Of a DNA stretch of 64,000 bases, positions 8,524 to 16,539 are shown in pieces. Location: assembly GCF_030035605.1 (NCBI RefSeq), contig NZ_CP106736.1:1674001-1738000 (forward strand), written 5' to 3'. Source of the stretch: Silvimonas soli. GTDB lineage: Bacteria > Pseudomonadota > Gammaproteobacteria > Burkholderiales > Chitinibacteraceae. Made by a program: the position numbers and the translations under genes. How positions within the stretch are numbered: the stretch's first letter is position 1; every line of letters begins with the position of its first letter. The notes under the pieces are model-generated. The model saw only the letters and a list, made by a program, of their open reading frames with translations. It was not told the origin of the DNA and did not search any database.

Positions 8524-9128
8524 AGACCATTACCGTCGGGCTCACCGGCGCCTCGGGTTTGCCATATGGCATGCGTTTGATCGAATGCCTGCTGGCGGCG
8601 GGTTGTCATGTGCATGTGCTGTACACGCAAGCGGCACAGATCGTCGCCAAACAGGAGCTGGGCTACACCTGGCCGGGCCGGGCGGCAGATTTTGATAACT
8701 GGTTGCGCGAACACTTCAAACTGCCCGCTGATACCAAACTGGATGTCTGGGGCCAACAGGAATGGTTCGCGCCGATGGCATCGGGCTCGAATCCGGGCGA
8801 TGGCATGGTGGTGTGTCCGTGCACCATGGGCGCGTTGGCGGCTATTGCCGCAGGCGTGTCAGATAATCTGCTGGAACGCGCTGCCGATGTCATGATCAAG
8901 GAAGGAAAAAAGCTGGTGCTGGTGCCGCGCGAAGCGCCGTTCTCCGCGCTGCACCTGGAAAACATGCTCAAGCTGGCGCGGCTGGGCGTAGTGATTCTGC
9001 CGCCCAACCCAGGTTTTTATCATCATCCGCAGAGGATTGATGATCTGGTGGATTTTGTGGTGGCACGCATTCTGGACCAACTGGCCATTCCCCACACACT
9101 GATGCAGCGCTGGGGCGATAAGGCCTGA
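8520..9128 (+). CDS. ubiX: Flavin prenyltransferase UbiX
   Basis: UbiX joins a dimethylallyl group to FMN to make the prenylated flavin cofactor of the decarboxylase UbiD in ubiquinone synthesis. The 202-residue protein begins MKTITVGLTGASGLPYGMRL and contains CPCTMGALAAIA, a run ending KLVLVPREAPFS, and a C-terminal GFYHHPQRIDDLVDFVVARILD. The ATG overlaps the stop of the preceding transporter gene, so a more upstream frame extension is rejected. ubiD is not in the window. Confidence 0.95.
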   Translation: MKTITVGLTGASGLPYGMRLIECLLAAGCHVHVLYTQAAQIVAKQELGYTWPGRAADFDNWLREHFKLPADTKLDVWGQQEWFAPMASGSNPGDGMVVCPCTMGALAAIAAGVSDNLLERAADVMIKEGKKLVLVPREAPFSALHLENMLKLARLGVVILPPNPGFYHHPQRIDDLVDFVVARILDQLAIPHTLMQRWGDKA

Positions 9129-9136
9129 CTGAAAAA

Positions 9137-10531
9137 CTAGAGAGCCTGTTCCGTAACACGGAGAGCAGCTTTCTCGCGAGCCACTGCCCGCTGGCTGACG
9201 CGGGCAAATTGCAGCGTCAGCATGACTGCAGTAAATCCCAACGCCACCACCAGTGCCTCCCAGTACCCCACCGCGCCGCGACCAACAATGGTATCGCCGA
9301 CGCCGAAAGTCAGCGCATAGCCCAGCGGCAAGCCAATCACCCAGAACGCAGTGAGATGGATGATCATTGGTGTGCGCGTCACCTTGTAGCCGCGCAATAT
9401 CCCGGCAGCGACCACTTGGGTGGAATCAAACAACTGAAAGAATGCGGCATAAACCAGCAACAACGACGCCAGCGCCAGCACTTGCGCATCCTCCGTGTAC
9501 CAACTTGCGACCCAGCCATGCCCAAATGCGGTAAACAGCCCAGATACCGCGGCTGCTGCCACACCCATCTTGAAGCCAGCCCAGCCAATAAAGCGTGCAT
9601 CTTGTGGCTGCCCGGCACCCAATGCCTGACCAACCCGCACCGTCAGGGCGGTGCCCAAGGCAGCTGGAATCTGGAACACCAGCGAAGCAAAATTCAGCGC
9701 GATCTGGTGCGCGGCGACCGGCACTGTACCCAAGCGAGCGATCAGCAGCGAGATACCGGCAAAGGCGCTGACTTCCACAAAGAACATCAGTCCCATGGGC
9801 ACACCCAGCTTGAGCAACTCACGCTGGCGATGCCAGTCGATGCGCACCCAGTGGCGCAACGGATAAGTCTCGCGATACACCGGCGAGAATCGCATCCACG
9901 CCAGCATCATGACGGCGCTGGCCCACAGGCAAAATGCCGTGGCATAACCGCAACCCACGCCACCCAGCGCCGGAAAGCCAAAATGGCCGTAAATCAGAAT
10001 CCAGTTCACCGGCACGTTCAGCGCCAGCCCCAGCAAGGCGATCACCATCAGCGGTTTGGTACTGTTTAGACTTGCACTGTAGCTGTAGCAAACCCGGAAA
10101 AACGAGAACGCTGGCAAGCCCCACGCCACTGCACCGAGGAACCGCCGTGCTTTGTCGGCCACATCCGGCGTCAAGCCGAGATGATTAAAGATGGGCATCG
10201 CCAGCCATACCAGGCACAGCCCAACCACGGTGAACATCGCCGCCTGATAAAACGCCTGTTGCACCAGACCAGGAATACGTTTGGTATCGTTGGCGCCCAC
10301 CGCATGCGCGATCAGCGGGCTGCTGGCCAGCAGCAGACCGATCATGGTCACGATGACGGTGATCCAAACGGAGGCACCCACGGATACGGCAGCCAGATCG
10401 CCCGCCGAAACGTGACCAGCCATCACCGCATCCACAAACGCGGTGCCCACTTGGGCCAACTGGCCAATCATGATCGGCCAGGCCAGATGCCAGGTGGCGC
10501 GGATTTCACGCCAGATACGCGGCAGAGTCAT
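9137..10531 (-). CDS. MATE family multidrug efflux transporter (NorM type)
   Basis: This 464-residue membrane protein has about twelve transmembrane helices in two six-helix halves, a layout typical of cation-coupled MATE exporters. The N terminus runs from AWPIMIGQLAQVGTAFVDAV, close to NorM proteins of Gram-negative bacteria. It is convergent with ubiX with only 8 bases between the stops and no visible terminator. Upstream lies a perfect 15-bp palindrome that could bind a repressor. Drug substrates cannot be inferred. Confidence 0.9.
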   Translation of the reverse strand: MTLPRIWREIRATWHLAWPIMIGQLAQVGTAFVDAVMAGHVSAGDLAAVSVGASVWITVIVTMIGLLLASSPLIAHAVGANDTKRIPGLVQQAFYQAAMFTVVGLCLVWLAMPIFNHLGLTPDVADKARRFLGAVAWGLPAFSFFRVCYSYSASLNSTKPLMVIALLGLALNVPVNWILIYGHFGFPALGGVGCGYATAFCLWASAVMMLAWMRFSPVYRETYPLRHWVRIDWHRQRELLKLGVPMGLMFFVEVSAFAGISLLIARLGTVPVAAHQIALNFASLVFQIPAALGTALTVRVGQALGAGQPQDARFIGWAGFKMGVAAAAVSGLFTAFGHGWVASWYTEDAQVLALASLLLVYAAFFQLFDSTQVVAAGILRGYKVTRTPMIIHLTAFWVIGLPLGYALTFGVGDTIVGRGAVGYWEALVVALGFTAVMLTLQFARVSQRAVAREKAALRVTEQAL

Positions 10532-10601
10532 GCGGTCCTTGCTAAAGCGCTTAAGCTTTTTTGATTATGTGCGATTGATATGAGGTATTGCGCCACTCAC
10601 A

Positions 10602-10616
10602 GCCGGTCAGACCGGC
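10602..10616. promoter_or_regulatory. Perfect 15-bp palindrome upstream of the MATE gene
   Basis: GCCGGTC-A-GACCGGC lies 71 bases upstream of the MATE start codon, between it and a small unknown gene. The single-base spacer makes an RNA hairpin unlikely and favours a dimeric repressor site. No matching regulator is identified. Confidence 0.4.
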
Positions 10617-10646
10617 AACTTGCAAGTGATTGGTATGTGACCTGCG

Positions 10647-10961
10647 TCAATCCAGTGGTGTGCACTGCGGCCTGGCTGGCACTTCGTAACTGCCAATCAG
10701 TTCTGGCAGGCGCTGACACAGCAACAAGGCGGCCTCCAGCTCGATATCCAGTACCGCCAGCGAACCGTCATCCAGCAGTTGCGTGTGATAACCCAGCGCC
10801 ACTGCCACCGCTGCGGCTTTGGATAAAGGCGCAGGGCCAGCACTGGCCGCGCATTTCAGGCGCAGCCAACGGCGATAATCGAGTCGCAAGCTCAAAACAG
10901 CTTGCGGTTTGCTGCGGCGTTGTTGGAACAAAGCGAACTCGGGAACAAAACAGTCGTACAT
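10647..10961 (-). CDS. Hypothetical protein, 104 residues
   Basis: I do not recognise this family. The start ATG has a strong GGAGG-type ribosome binding site (reverse complement of the bases near 10965-10972), which supports a real gene. The protein begins MYDCFVPEF, has an arginine-rich stretch near residues 15-35 and an alanine/leucine-rich second half, with no signal peptide and no clear membrane helix. It reads in the same direction as the MATE gene, with 115 bases and a palindrome between them, and is followed upstream by a long gene-free region. Confidence 0.6.
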   Translation of the reverse strand: MYDCFVPEFALFQQRRSKPQAVLSLRLDYRRWLRLKCAASAGPAPLSKAAAVAVALGYHTQLLDDGSLAVLDIELEAALLLCQRLPELIGSYEVPARPQCTPLD

Positions 10962-11052
10962 GGTGGCCTCCTGAAGTTGAGAAAAAATCAACGACGGCCA
11001 CCGGTCTTCTGATCCGCGCCAAAACCAACAATGATTCGGGCACAGGCGGCCG

Positions 11053-11225
11053 ACGCTTTAGCAGCATTTCCCGAATCCACTCAAGTGGTTCGGCGCGCCC
11101 CGCAAGTTGTCGCTTAACTCGGCGCGGCCACGCTTGCGCGCGGCAGGTATTACAGATGCAGCAAAATCTGAAAACAAAAAAACCTGCGTGCCAGACGCAG
11201 GTCGCGGCACGCTTTAGCAGTATTT
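11053..11225. repeat. Direct repeat pair, core ACGCTTTAGCAG
   Basis: Bases 11053-11069 and 11209-11225 match at 16 of 17 positions. The copies are 156 bases apart, and the intrinsic terminator lies between them just before the second copy. The nonamer CGCTTTAGC also occurs inverted at 10541-10549. Confidence 0.5.
11172..11202 (-). terminator. Intrinsic terminator, minus strand
   Basis: ACCTGCGT and ACGCAGGT form a perfect stem around a short loop, and the run of A on the + strand becomes a T run for minus-strand transcripts. It is placed to end the cysteine-hydrolase/GlxA-like operon. Confidence 0.75.
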
Positions 11226-11386
11226 ATAACGCGCCCGCAAGCTGGCTGATCAAATCGGCGCGATAGTTTCATTTGTACGCCTTGGCGGCGGGAGGCGTCA
11301 AGTAGTGGCTCAAGTGGTTTAGGTCTGCAAACGACGGGCTGGCTGGGCCGAACCGCCCAACGATCACACCAAACAAGATTGAAAGC

Positions 11387-12307
11387 TCACACCGTAACCC
11401 CACTCCGCATTCGCCCCATCACCCTGCGCAAGTCTCGCGCCGAGCCAAACCCCGACAACTCCGCCACTCGCTCCATCGGCAAGCGACTGTCCGCCAGCAG
11501 GGCTTGCGCCTGCGCGACTCGCAGCAATCGTAGATATTCGGTTGGCGCGGTTTGCGCGTGTTCACGGAACAGGCGGGTCAGGTGGCGGGCGGAGACATGC
11601 ACCAGCTCTGCCATGTTTTCCAACGACCAATCCGCCGCCACATCTTGCGCCAGCTTTTCCTGCACCCGATGCACCAGCGGGTGTAGATGGTTGCGATGTT
11701 GAAACCAGGCGGACAGCTGCGGGTCATCGCCACCGCGGCGAAAGTACACCACCAACCGGCGGGCAATTTCGGCGGCTTTTTGCGGTGAGATTTTGGTAGC
11801 AATCAGCTGCAAGGCCAGATCTATCCCGGCAGTAATGCCAGCGGACGTCCAGATCGGCCCATCTTGCACAAACACCCGGTCGGCCTCGACTTTGGCGGCT
11901 GGGGCAAACTGCTGCAACTCGGCGGTGTGCATGTAATGCGTGGTACAGCGACGCCCATCCAGCAAGCCCGCTCTGGCGGCGTACAACGCCCCGGCACAAA
12001 CGGTCGCCAGTTCAATGCCGGGCTGGAGCATGGCGGTGCGCAACCAGCGGGTGATGACCTCGCCCTGCGCAGTATCTGCGCCGGGCTCATGGCCGGGAAC
12101 GATGAGCAAGGCCGGTGCAATCAGCCTGGCGGGCAGTGGCTCAAGATTGGCAATGGTGACGCCGACCAGTGTGCGTGCTTCACGGGCAGGCCCGACAAAG
12201 TGCAGCCGGAAGTGCTCGTCACCCGCCATGCGCAGGGCTTCTGCCGGACCGGCCAAGTCCAGCAAAAGCAAGTCATCGGCCACCACCAGCCAGACATCAA
12301 GCGGCAT
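11387..12307 (-). CDS. GlxA-family transcriptional regulator (DJ-1/PfpI plus AraC)
   Basis: This 306-residue regulator has an N-terminal DJ-1/PfpI-like domain (about residues 1-180) with the elbow cysteine in ATVCAGALYAA (Cys104), and a C-terminal AraC-type double helix-turn-helix (about 215-300, ENMAELVHVSARHLTRLFREH then RVAELSGFGSARDLRR). Such proteins often activate catabolic genes or respond to electrophiles. Its start overlaps the end of the cysteine hydrolase gene by 11 bases, so the two are one transcription unit and the hydrolase may be functionally linked. Confidence 0.9.
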   Translation of the reverse strand: MPLDVWLVVADDLLLLDLAGPAEALRMAGDEHFRLHFVGPAREARTLVGVTIANLEPLPARLIAPALLIVPGHEPGADTAQGEVITRWLRTAMLQPGIELATVCAGALYAARAGLLDGRRCTTHYMHTAELQQFAPAAKVEADRVFVQDGPIWTSAGITAGIDLALQLIATKISPQKAAEIARRLVVYFRRGGDDPQLSAWFQHRNHLHPLVHRVQEKLAQDVAADWSLENMAELVHVSARHLTRLFREHAQTAPTEYLRLLRVAQAQALLADSRLPMERVAELSGFGSARDLRRVMGRMRSGVTV

Positions 12308-12851
12308 ATTGCTCGTCTAGCGCGGCCAGACATTCTGCCACTGTGGAAACTCGCGCAAACCGGCCAGCCAGGACCAACTCCGTGCGATGTTTGATTTGTG
12401 CAGCAGTCACCGTCACACCGTCGGCATGCGTCATCGGCCAGGTCAGTGTGGCTTCGGAGACAAAATCGACCGCGTAGCCCAGGTCAGACGCCACGCGCGC
12501 TGTGGTTTCGCAGCATTGCTCGGTGCGGATGCCGCTGATGCTGACATGGTCAATGTCATTGGTTTTGAGCCATTCCAGCAGGCCGCTTTCGGTCAAGGCA
12601 TTGTGCACGTGTTTGTTAAAAACCAGACCACTTGGATCGGGCATCCAGTCCAGCGCCACACACAAGCCGTTAGCCGGGTCGAAGGCGCCCGCCGAGTGAT
12701 GGAATATCTGCACCACTGGCCAACCCCGCGCCTGGTATCCGGCGATCAGCGCCAGCTGCTTCTCTTTAAATGCGGGGAGATCATCTTCAGTCCAGAACGG
12801 GCGGTGTATAAACGATTTCTGGACATCAATTACAATCAGGGCGGATTTCAT
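12297..12851 (-). CDS. Isochorismatase-family cysteine hydrolase
   Basis: This 184-residue protein has the isochorismatase/nicotinamidase fold with the catalytic triad Asp9 (LIVIDVQKSF), Lys80 (FNKHVHNAL) and Cys113 (IRTEQCCETTARVASDLGY). The family hydrolyses small amides and esters; the substrate here is unknown. It is the first gene of a two-gene unit with the GlxA-like regulator, an arrangement in which the regulator may sense the hydrolase substrate or product. Confidence 0.88.
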   Translation of the reverse strand: MKSALIVIDVQKSFIHRPFWTEDDLPAFKEKQLALIAGYQARGWPVVQIFHHSAGAFDPANGLCVALDWMPDPSGLVFNKHVHNALTESGLLEWLKTNDIDHVSISGIRTEQCCETTARVASDLGYAVDFVSEATLTWPMTHADGVTVTAAQIKHRTELVLAGRFARVSTVAECLAALDEQYAA

Positions 12852-12963
12852 GGCAAGGCTCCTCGGGTTGGTTGCAGCCTTAATTTACGATGCAGCATGC
12901 CATGAACCAAGGGGCGCTGGCGACCAGTAGCGGACAATTCAGGACATACCCTGTTGAACGCGC

Positions 12964-13416
12964 TCACTCGGGATTTTTTGAATCCAGTTGCAAGGTTACC
13001 GGTCCATCATTCAGCAAGCTCACCTTCATATCCGCGCCAAATACTCCGGTTGGCACTGGTTTGCCCAACAAGGCAGTCACCCGGGCGACGAAATCATCAA
13101 ACAACCCAGTCGCATGCTCTCCCTTGGCCGCGCGCATCCACGAGGGCCGATTGCCTTTCTTGTATGAGCCAAACAAAGTGAACTGCGATACCGCCAGGAT
13201 TTCGCCACCGGTCTCCAGCACCGAGCGGTTCATTATTCCTGCGTCGTCTTCAAACACGCGCAGATTGCAGACCTTGGCGCTCATCCACGCCAGATCTTCG
13301 GCCGTATCGGCGGGTTCAATCCCCACCAGCAGCAGCAAGCCAGCGCCAATGCGGCCGACGGTTTCACCCGCCACATCGACCTGTGCATGTTCCACCCGTT
13401 GCAGCAAAACCCGCAT
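12964..13416 (-). CDS. dtd: D-aminoacyl-tRNA deacylase Dtd
   Basis: Dtd removes D-amino acids and glycine wrongly attached to tRNAs. The 150-residue protein starts MRVLLQRVEHAQV and has both active-site motifs: SQFTLFG and the cross-subunit Gly-cisPro motif in NDGPVTLQLDS. The second ATG of the frame is chosen because homologues begin there; the first would add 13 residues. Neighbours have no obvious functional link. Confidence 0.95.
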   Translation of the reverse strand: MRVLLQRVEHAQVDVAGETVGRIGAGLLLLVGIEPADTAEDLAWMSAKVCNLRVFEDDAGIMNRSVLETGGEILAVSQFTLFGSYKKGNRPSWMRAAKGEHATGLFDDFVARVTALLGKPVPTGVFGADMKVSLLNDGPVTLQLDSKNPE

Positions 13417-13588
13417 TCTGACCGCCCCTTTTTGCAATTTCGCCAAAACCCTCATGTTAGCGGGTTATTGGTGCCCGTCCGTACCGATCAGCGCCGAATT
13501 GGTGCCAAGGCTGGCGTTCAATCGCGGATTTCTCTAATATCATCAATCCACTTGGATATTTGTAACCCTGTTGCTGAAGGAAAAGATG

Positions 13589-14695
13589 ATGAAGAAGGTA
13601 GGCTTGGTCGGTTGGCGCGGCATGGTGGGCTCGGTGCTCATGCAACGTATGCAGGAAGAAAAAGATTTCGACCTGATTACCCCGACATTCTTCACCACCT
13701 CGCAAGCAGGCAGCACCGCGCCGAACTTCGGCAAAGACGCAGGCACGCTTAAAGACGCGCACAACCTGGACGAGTTGCGCGCCATGGACGTGATCATTTC
13801 CTGCCAGGGCGGTGATTACACCAACGACGTATTCCGTCGCCTGCGGGCTTCGGGCTGGGAGGGCTATTGGATCGACGCCGCTTCTACCCTGCGCATGGAA
13901 GACGACGCAGTCATCATTCTGGACCCGGTCAACGATAGTTTGATCCGCAACGCCGTAGCCAGTGGCGTCAAGAATTTTGCTGGCGGCAACTGTACCAACT
14001 CCATCCTGCTGATGGGCGTGGGCGGTTTGTTCCGCGAAGACCTGGTGGAATGGGTTAGCTCGATGACTTACCAGGCGGCCTCCGGTGCGGGCGCCAACAA
14101 TATGCGCGAACTGGTCAAGGGCATGGGCGTGATTCACGCGGCCGTGGCTGATGAGCTGGCCAATCCGGCATCGGCCATTCTGGAAATCGACCGCAAGGTG
14201 GCCAAATCCATCCGCGAAGATGTGCCGACCGAGTTCTTCCCGGCGCCACTGGCTGGCGGTTTGATCCCGTGGATCGACAAGCAACTGGAAAACGGCCAAT
14301 CCAAGGAAGAATGGAAAGGCCAGGCCGAAGTAAACAAGATCCTCGGCACCGACAAGACTATTCCGGTTGATGGCCTGTGTGTGCGAATTGGCGCAATGCG
14401 CTGCCACAGCCTGGCGCTGACCATCAAGCTGAAGAAAGACCTGCCCTTGAGCGAAATCGAAGCACTGATCAAATCCACCAACCAGTGGGTGAAGTGGGTG
14501 CCGAACGATCGCAGCATCACCGAACAAGAACTGACCCCAGCCGCCATCACCGGCAAGCTGGATATCGGTGTTGGCCGCGTGCGCAAGCTCAACATGGGCC
14601 CGGAATACATCAGCGCGTTCGTGATCGGCGACCAATTGCTGTGGGGCGCTGCCGAGCCACTGCGCCGTATGTTGCGTATTTTGCTGGATAAGTAA
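13589..14695 (+). CDS. asd: Aspartate-semialdehyde dehydrogenase
   Basis: Asd reduces aspartyl phosphate to aspartate semialdehyde for lysine, threonine, methionine and diaminopimelate. The 368-residue protein starts MKKVGLVGWRGMVGSVLMQR with the NADP-binding glycine motif, and has the catalytic cysteine in GGNCTNSILLMG (Cys135) and the active-site histidine in RIGAMRCHSLAL. Two adjacent ATGs occur; the second is better spaced (7 bases) from an AAGGA. A terminator follows, so it is probably monocistronic. Confidence 0.97.
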   Translation: MKKVGLVGWRGMVGSVLMQRMQEEKDFDLITPTFFTTSQAGSTAPNFGKDAGTLKDAHNLDELRAMDVIISCQGGDYTNDVFRRLRASGWEGYWIDAASTLRMEDDAVIILDPVNDSLIRNAVASGVKNFAGGNCTNSILLMGVGGLFREDLVEWVSSMTYQAASGAGANNMRELVKGMGVIHAAVADELANPASAILEIDRKVAKSIREDVPTEFFPAPLAGGLIPWIDKQLENGQSKEEWKGQAEVNKILGTDKTIPVDGLCVRIGAMRCHSLALTIKLKKDLPLSEIEALIKSTNQWVKWVPNDRSITEQELTPAAITGKLDIGVGRVRKLNMGPEYISAFVIGDQLLWGAAEPLRRMLRILLDK

Positions 14696-14726
14696 CAGAC
14701 CGCCAGAAACGCTGGCTTGCTTCATC

Positions 14727-14755
14727 AAAAACCCGTGCTTGTCGCGGGTTTTTTG
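14727..14755 (+). terminator. Intrinsic terminator after asd
   Basis: AAAACCCG and CGGGTTTT form a stem around a short loop, followed by six T residues, 32 bases after the asd stop. Confidence 0.8.
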
Positions 14756-14821
14756 TTGCCAACGTGCGTGTCATGCCGCCGCACTAACGGCTTTGGTGTC
14801 TTATGATGGTCTGGTGCCCAC

Positions 14822-15664
14822 ATGGAAAACCGCATGGACTTCATCAACCTTTATCTGCAGCGTCTTGGCCTGACGCGAGACAGCCTGCCCGCCGACCCGG
14901 TAGCGCGCTTGAACCTGCTGCACAATACCCACCAGCAATGCATTGCCTTCAACAACATCGAAGTTCTGCTCAGTCGTCTGCCCGAACTCGACCCGGATAA
15001 GGTCGTCGACAAGGTGCTGCGACGTGCTCGTGGCGGTTACTGTTACGAACTCAATGGCCTGTTCGGTTGCTTGTTACGCGAGCTGGGTTACGACACGCAT
15101 TTTCATCTGGGCAAGATGCTGGCCGGTAGCGGAGTCGGGCCGGAAGAACGTCCACGCACTCACCACGTGATATCGGTATTGATTGAGCGCCAACGCTGGA
15201 TGATAGATGTGAGCTTTGGCGCGCGCGGTCTGGTTGAAGCGGCGGTATTGCAGACCGAACAGCCTTTCACACAAATGGACACTTTGCGCTATCAGCCCTA
15301 TGGCGATGGGTATCTGCTGCAAAGCCAGATCAAGGGCGAATGGCAGACCCTCTACTGGTTTGATCTGGTCGAGGTTTACCCGGCGGACTGTGTCATGTCC
15401 AACTACTACTCGTCGACGCACCCAACTTCGCCGTTCCTGCACAATCTGATGGCCCTGCGCCTGACCGGCCCACGTGCTCGTGTCACCTTCAATAATCTGC
15501 GTGTGGCGCAGGTGAACAATGGCGTGCGCGAAGAAACACTGTTGACATCATCGCAGCAGTTACGCGACGCAATCGAGAAGCATCTGCATATCGTATTGGA
15601 TCACACCGAGGCAGAGAGTTTGTACCTGCGGATCAGTGAACAACCCGCACTCCAGCTGGTCTGA
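14822..15664 (+). CDS. nat: Arylamine N-acetyltransferase
   Basis: This 280-residue enzyme transfers acetyl groups from acetyl-CoA to arylamines or related acceptors. The catalytic triad is visible: Cys74 in ARGGYCYELNGL, His114 or His115 in RTHHVISV, and Asp129 in WMIDVSFGARG. The length matches the prokaryotic NAT family. An ATG 12 bases in (MDFINLYLQRLGL) is an alternative start. It lies alone between the asd terminator and the YigZ gene; the physiological substrate is unknown. Confidence 0.93.
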   Translation: MENRMDFINLYLQRLGLTRDSLPADPVARLNLLHNTHQQCIAFNNIEVLLSRLPELDPDKVVDKVLRRARGGYCYELNGLFGCLLRELGYDTHFHLGKMLAGSGVGPEERPRTHHVISVLIERQRWMIDVSFGARGLVEAAVLQTEQPFTQMDTLRYQPYGDGYLLQSQIKGEWQTLYWFDLVEVYPADCVMSNYYSSTHPTSPFLHNLMALRLTGPRARVTFNNLRVAQVNNGVREETLLTSSQQLRDAIEKHLHIVLDHTEAESLYLRISEQPALQLV

Positions 15665-15719
15665 TCCCACCCCAGAGAATGCGCAGCCGCTAAAATGGCG
15701 TTTTACCCGCGCCACCACC

Positions 15720-16325
15720 ATGCCCACCTATACGCTTGCCGCGCCAGTGCATGCCGAACTGGAAATCAAAAAGAGCCGCTTCCTCGGTAGCGTCCTGCCT
15801 GTGGCAGACCGTGCTGCTGCTTTGGCAATCATCGCACGCACACGTTCCGAGCATTCCGCCGCAGCCCATGTCTGCTGGGCTTTGCTGGCTGGAGGTGAAT
15901 CTGGCATGTCGGATGATGGTGAGCCTTCCGGCACTGCCGGGCGTCCGATGCTGAGCGTACTTCAGCATCACCATCTGGATGGCGTGCTCGGTCTGGTTGT
16001 GCGCTATTACGGCGGAATACGGCTAGGCGCTGGCGGCCTGGTCCGCGCTTATACCGATGCAATTGCCAGCGCTATTAAACAGGCCCAAGTGGTTCCACTC
16101 ACGGCCAAGGTCACCATCGAGATCGAGATTCCCTATGCCGATGAAGCCCGTGTACGCCACTGGCTGATGCAATCCGGACACTTACTGACCGCTTTTTCAC
16201 ATGCCAACCTTGTAAGACTTTGCTTTATAACAAATGCAAGCGACCAAGCAATAGCAGAAGAAAACTTGCAAAACCTGACCCAAGGCCAGGTGCGATTTCT
16301 GGGGCCTGCTGCATCATCCCGATAA
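15720..16325 (+). CDS. YigZ/IMPACT family protein
   Basis: This 201-residue protein begins MPTYTLAAPVHAELEIKKSR and has the UPF0029 IMPACT core (AAHVCWALL, then SDDGEPSGTAGRPMLSVL and LVVRYYGGIRLGAGGLVRAY) plus the small C-terminal YigZ domain. The biochemical role of YigZ is not settled; eukaryotic IMPACT proteins regulate GCN2. The internal ATG at 15720 matches homologues, and the upstream frame extension overlaps the nat gene and is rejected. Confidence 0.92.
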   Translation: MPTYTLAAPVHAELEIKKSRFLGSVLPVADRAAALAIIARTRSEHSAAAHVCWALLAGGESGMSDDGEPSGTAGRPMLSVLQHHHLDGVLGLVVRYYGGIRLGAGGLVRAYTDAIASAIKQAQVVPLTAKVTIEIEIPYADEARVRHWLMQSGHLLTAFSHANLVRLCFITNASDQAIAEENLQNLTQGQVRFLGPAASSR

Positions 16326-16478
16326 ATCGCAATGGCATAAAAACCTGTATAAACAAGCCTCAAAACCTTCCCCTCACGGACTTTCCGGATCGCCTGCATA
16401 TTTAGTATCAAATGAGACTGTTACGTTTATTCATGCAATTTCTTACAAAGATTGCACAAAAATATCAGACTTCACTAA

Positions 16479-16484
16479 TATAAT
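16479..16484 (+). promoter_or_regulatory. Candidate -10 element upstream of the metalloprotease
   Basis: A perfect TATAAT lies 56 bases before the TTG start. The nearest TTG-containing -35-like hexamer (TTGCAC at 16452) is 21 bases away, too far for a standard promoter, so an activator may be needed. Confidence 0.4.
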
Positions 16485-16539
16485 CGGAACAGCATGGCCC
16501 CGGTCATGCCACCACCCATAAAAAGTCAGGGGCACCCTC

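Larger units (their letters stand above)
10962..11386. other. Gene-free region (425 bp)
   Basis: No convincing coding frame is seen. It contains a near-perfect 17-bp direct repeat (11053-11069 and 11209-11225, one mismatch, core ACGCTTTAGCAG) and an intrinsic terminator oriented for the minus-strand glxA-like gene. It presumably also holds the promoter of the 104-residue gene. Confidence 0.6.

Noticed and set aside
13457..14728. 423-residue frame antisense to asd
   Set aside because: It mirrors asd codon bias and has no ribosome binding site or recognisable motif.
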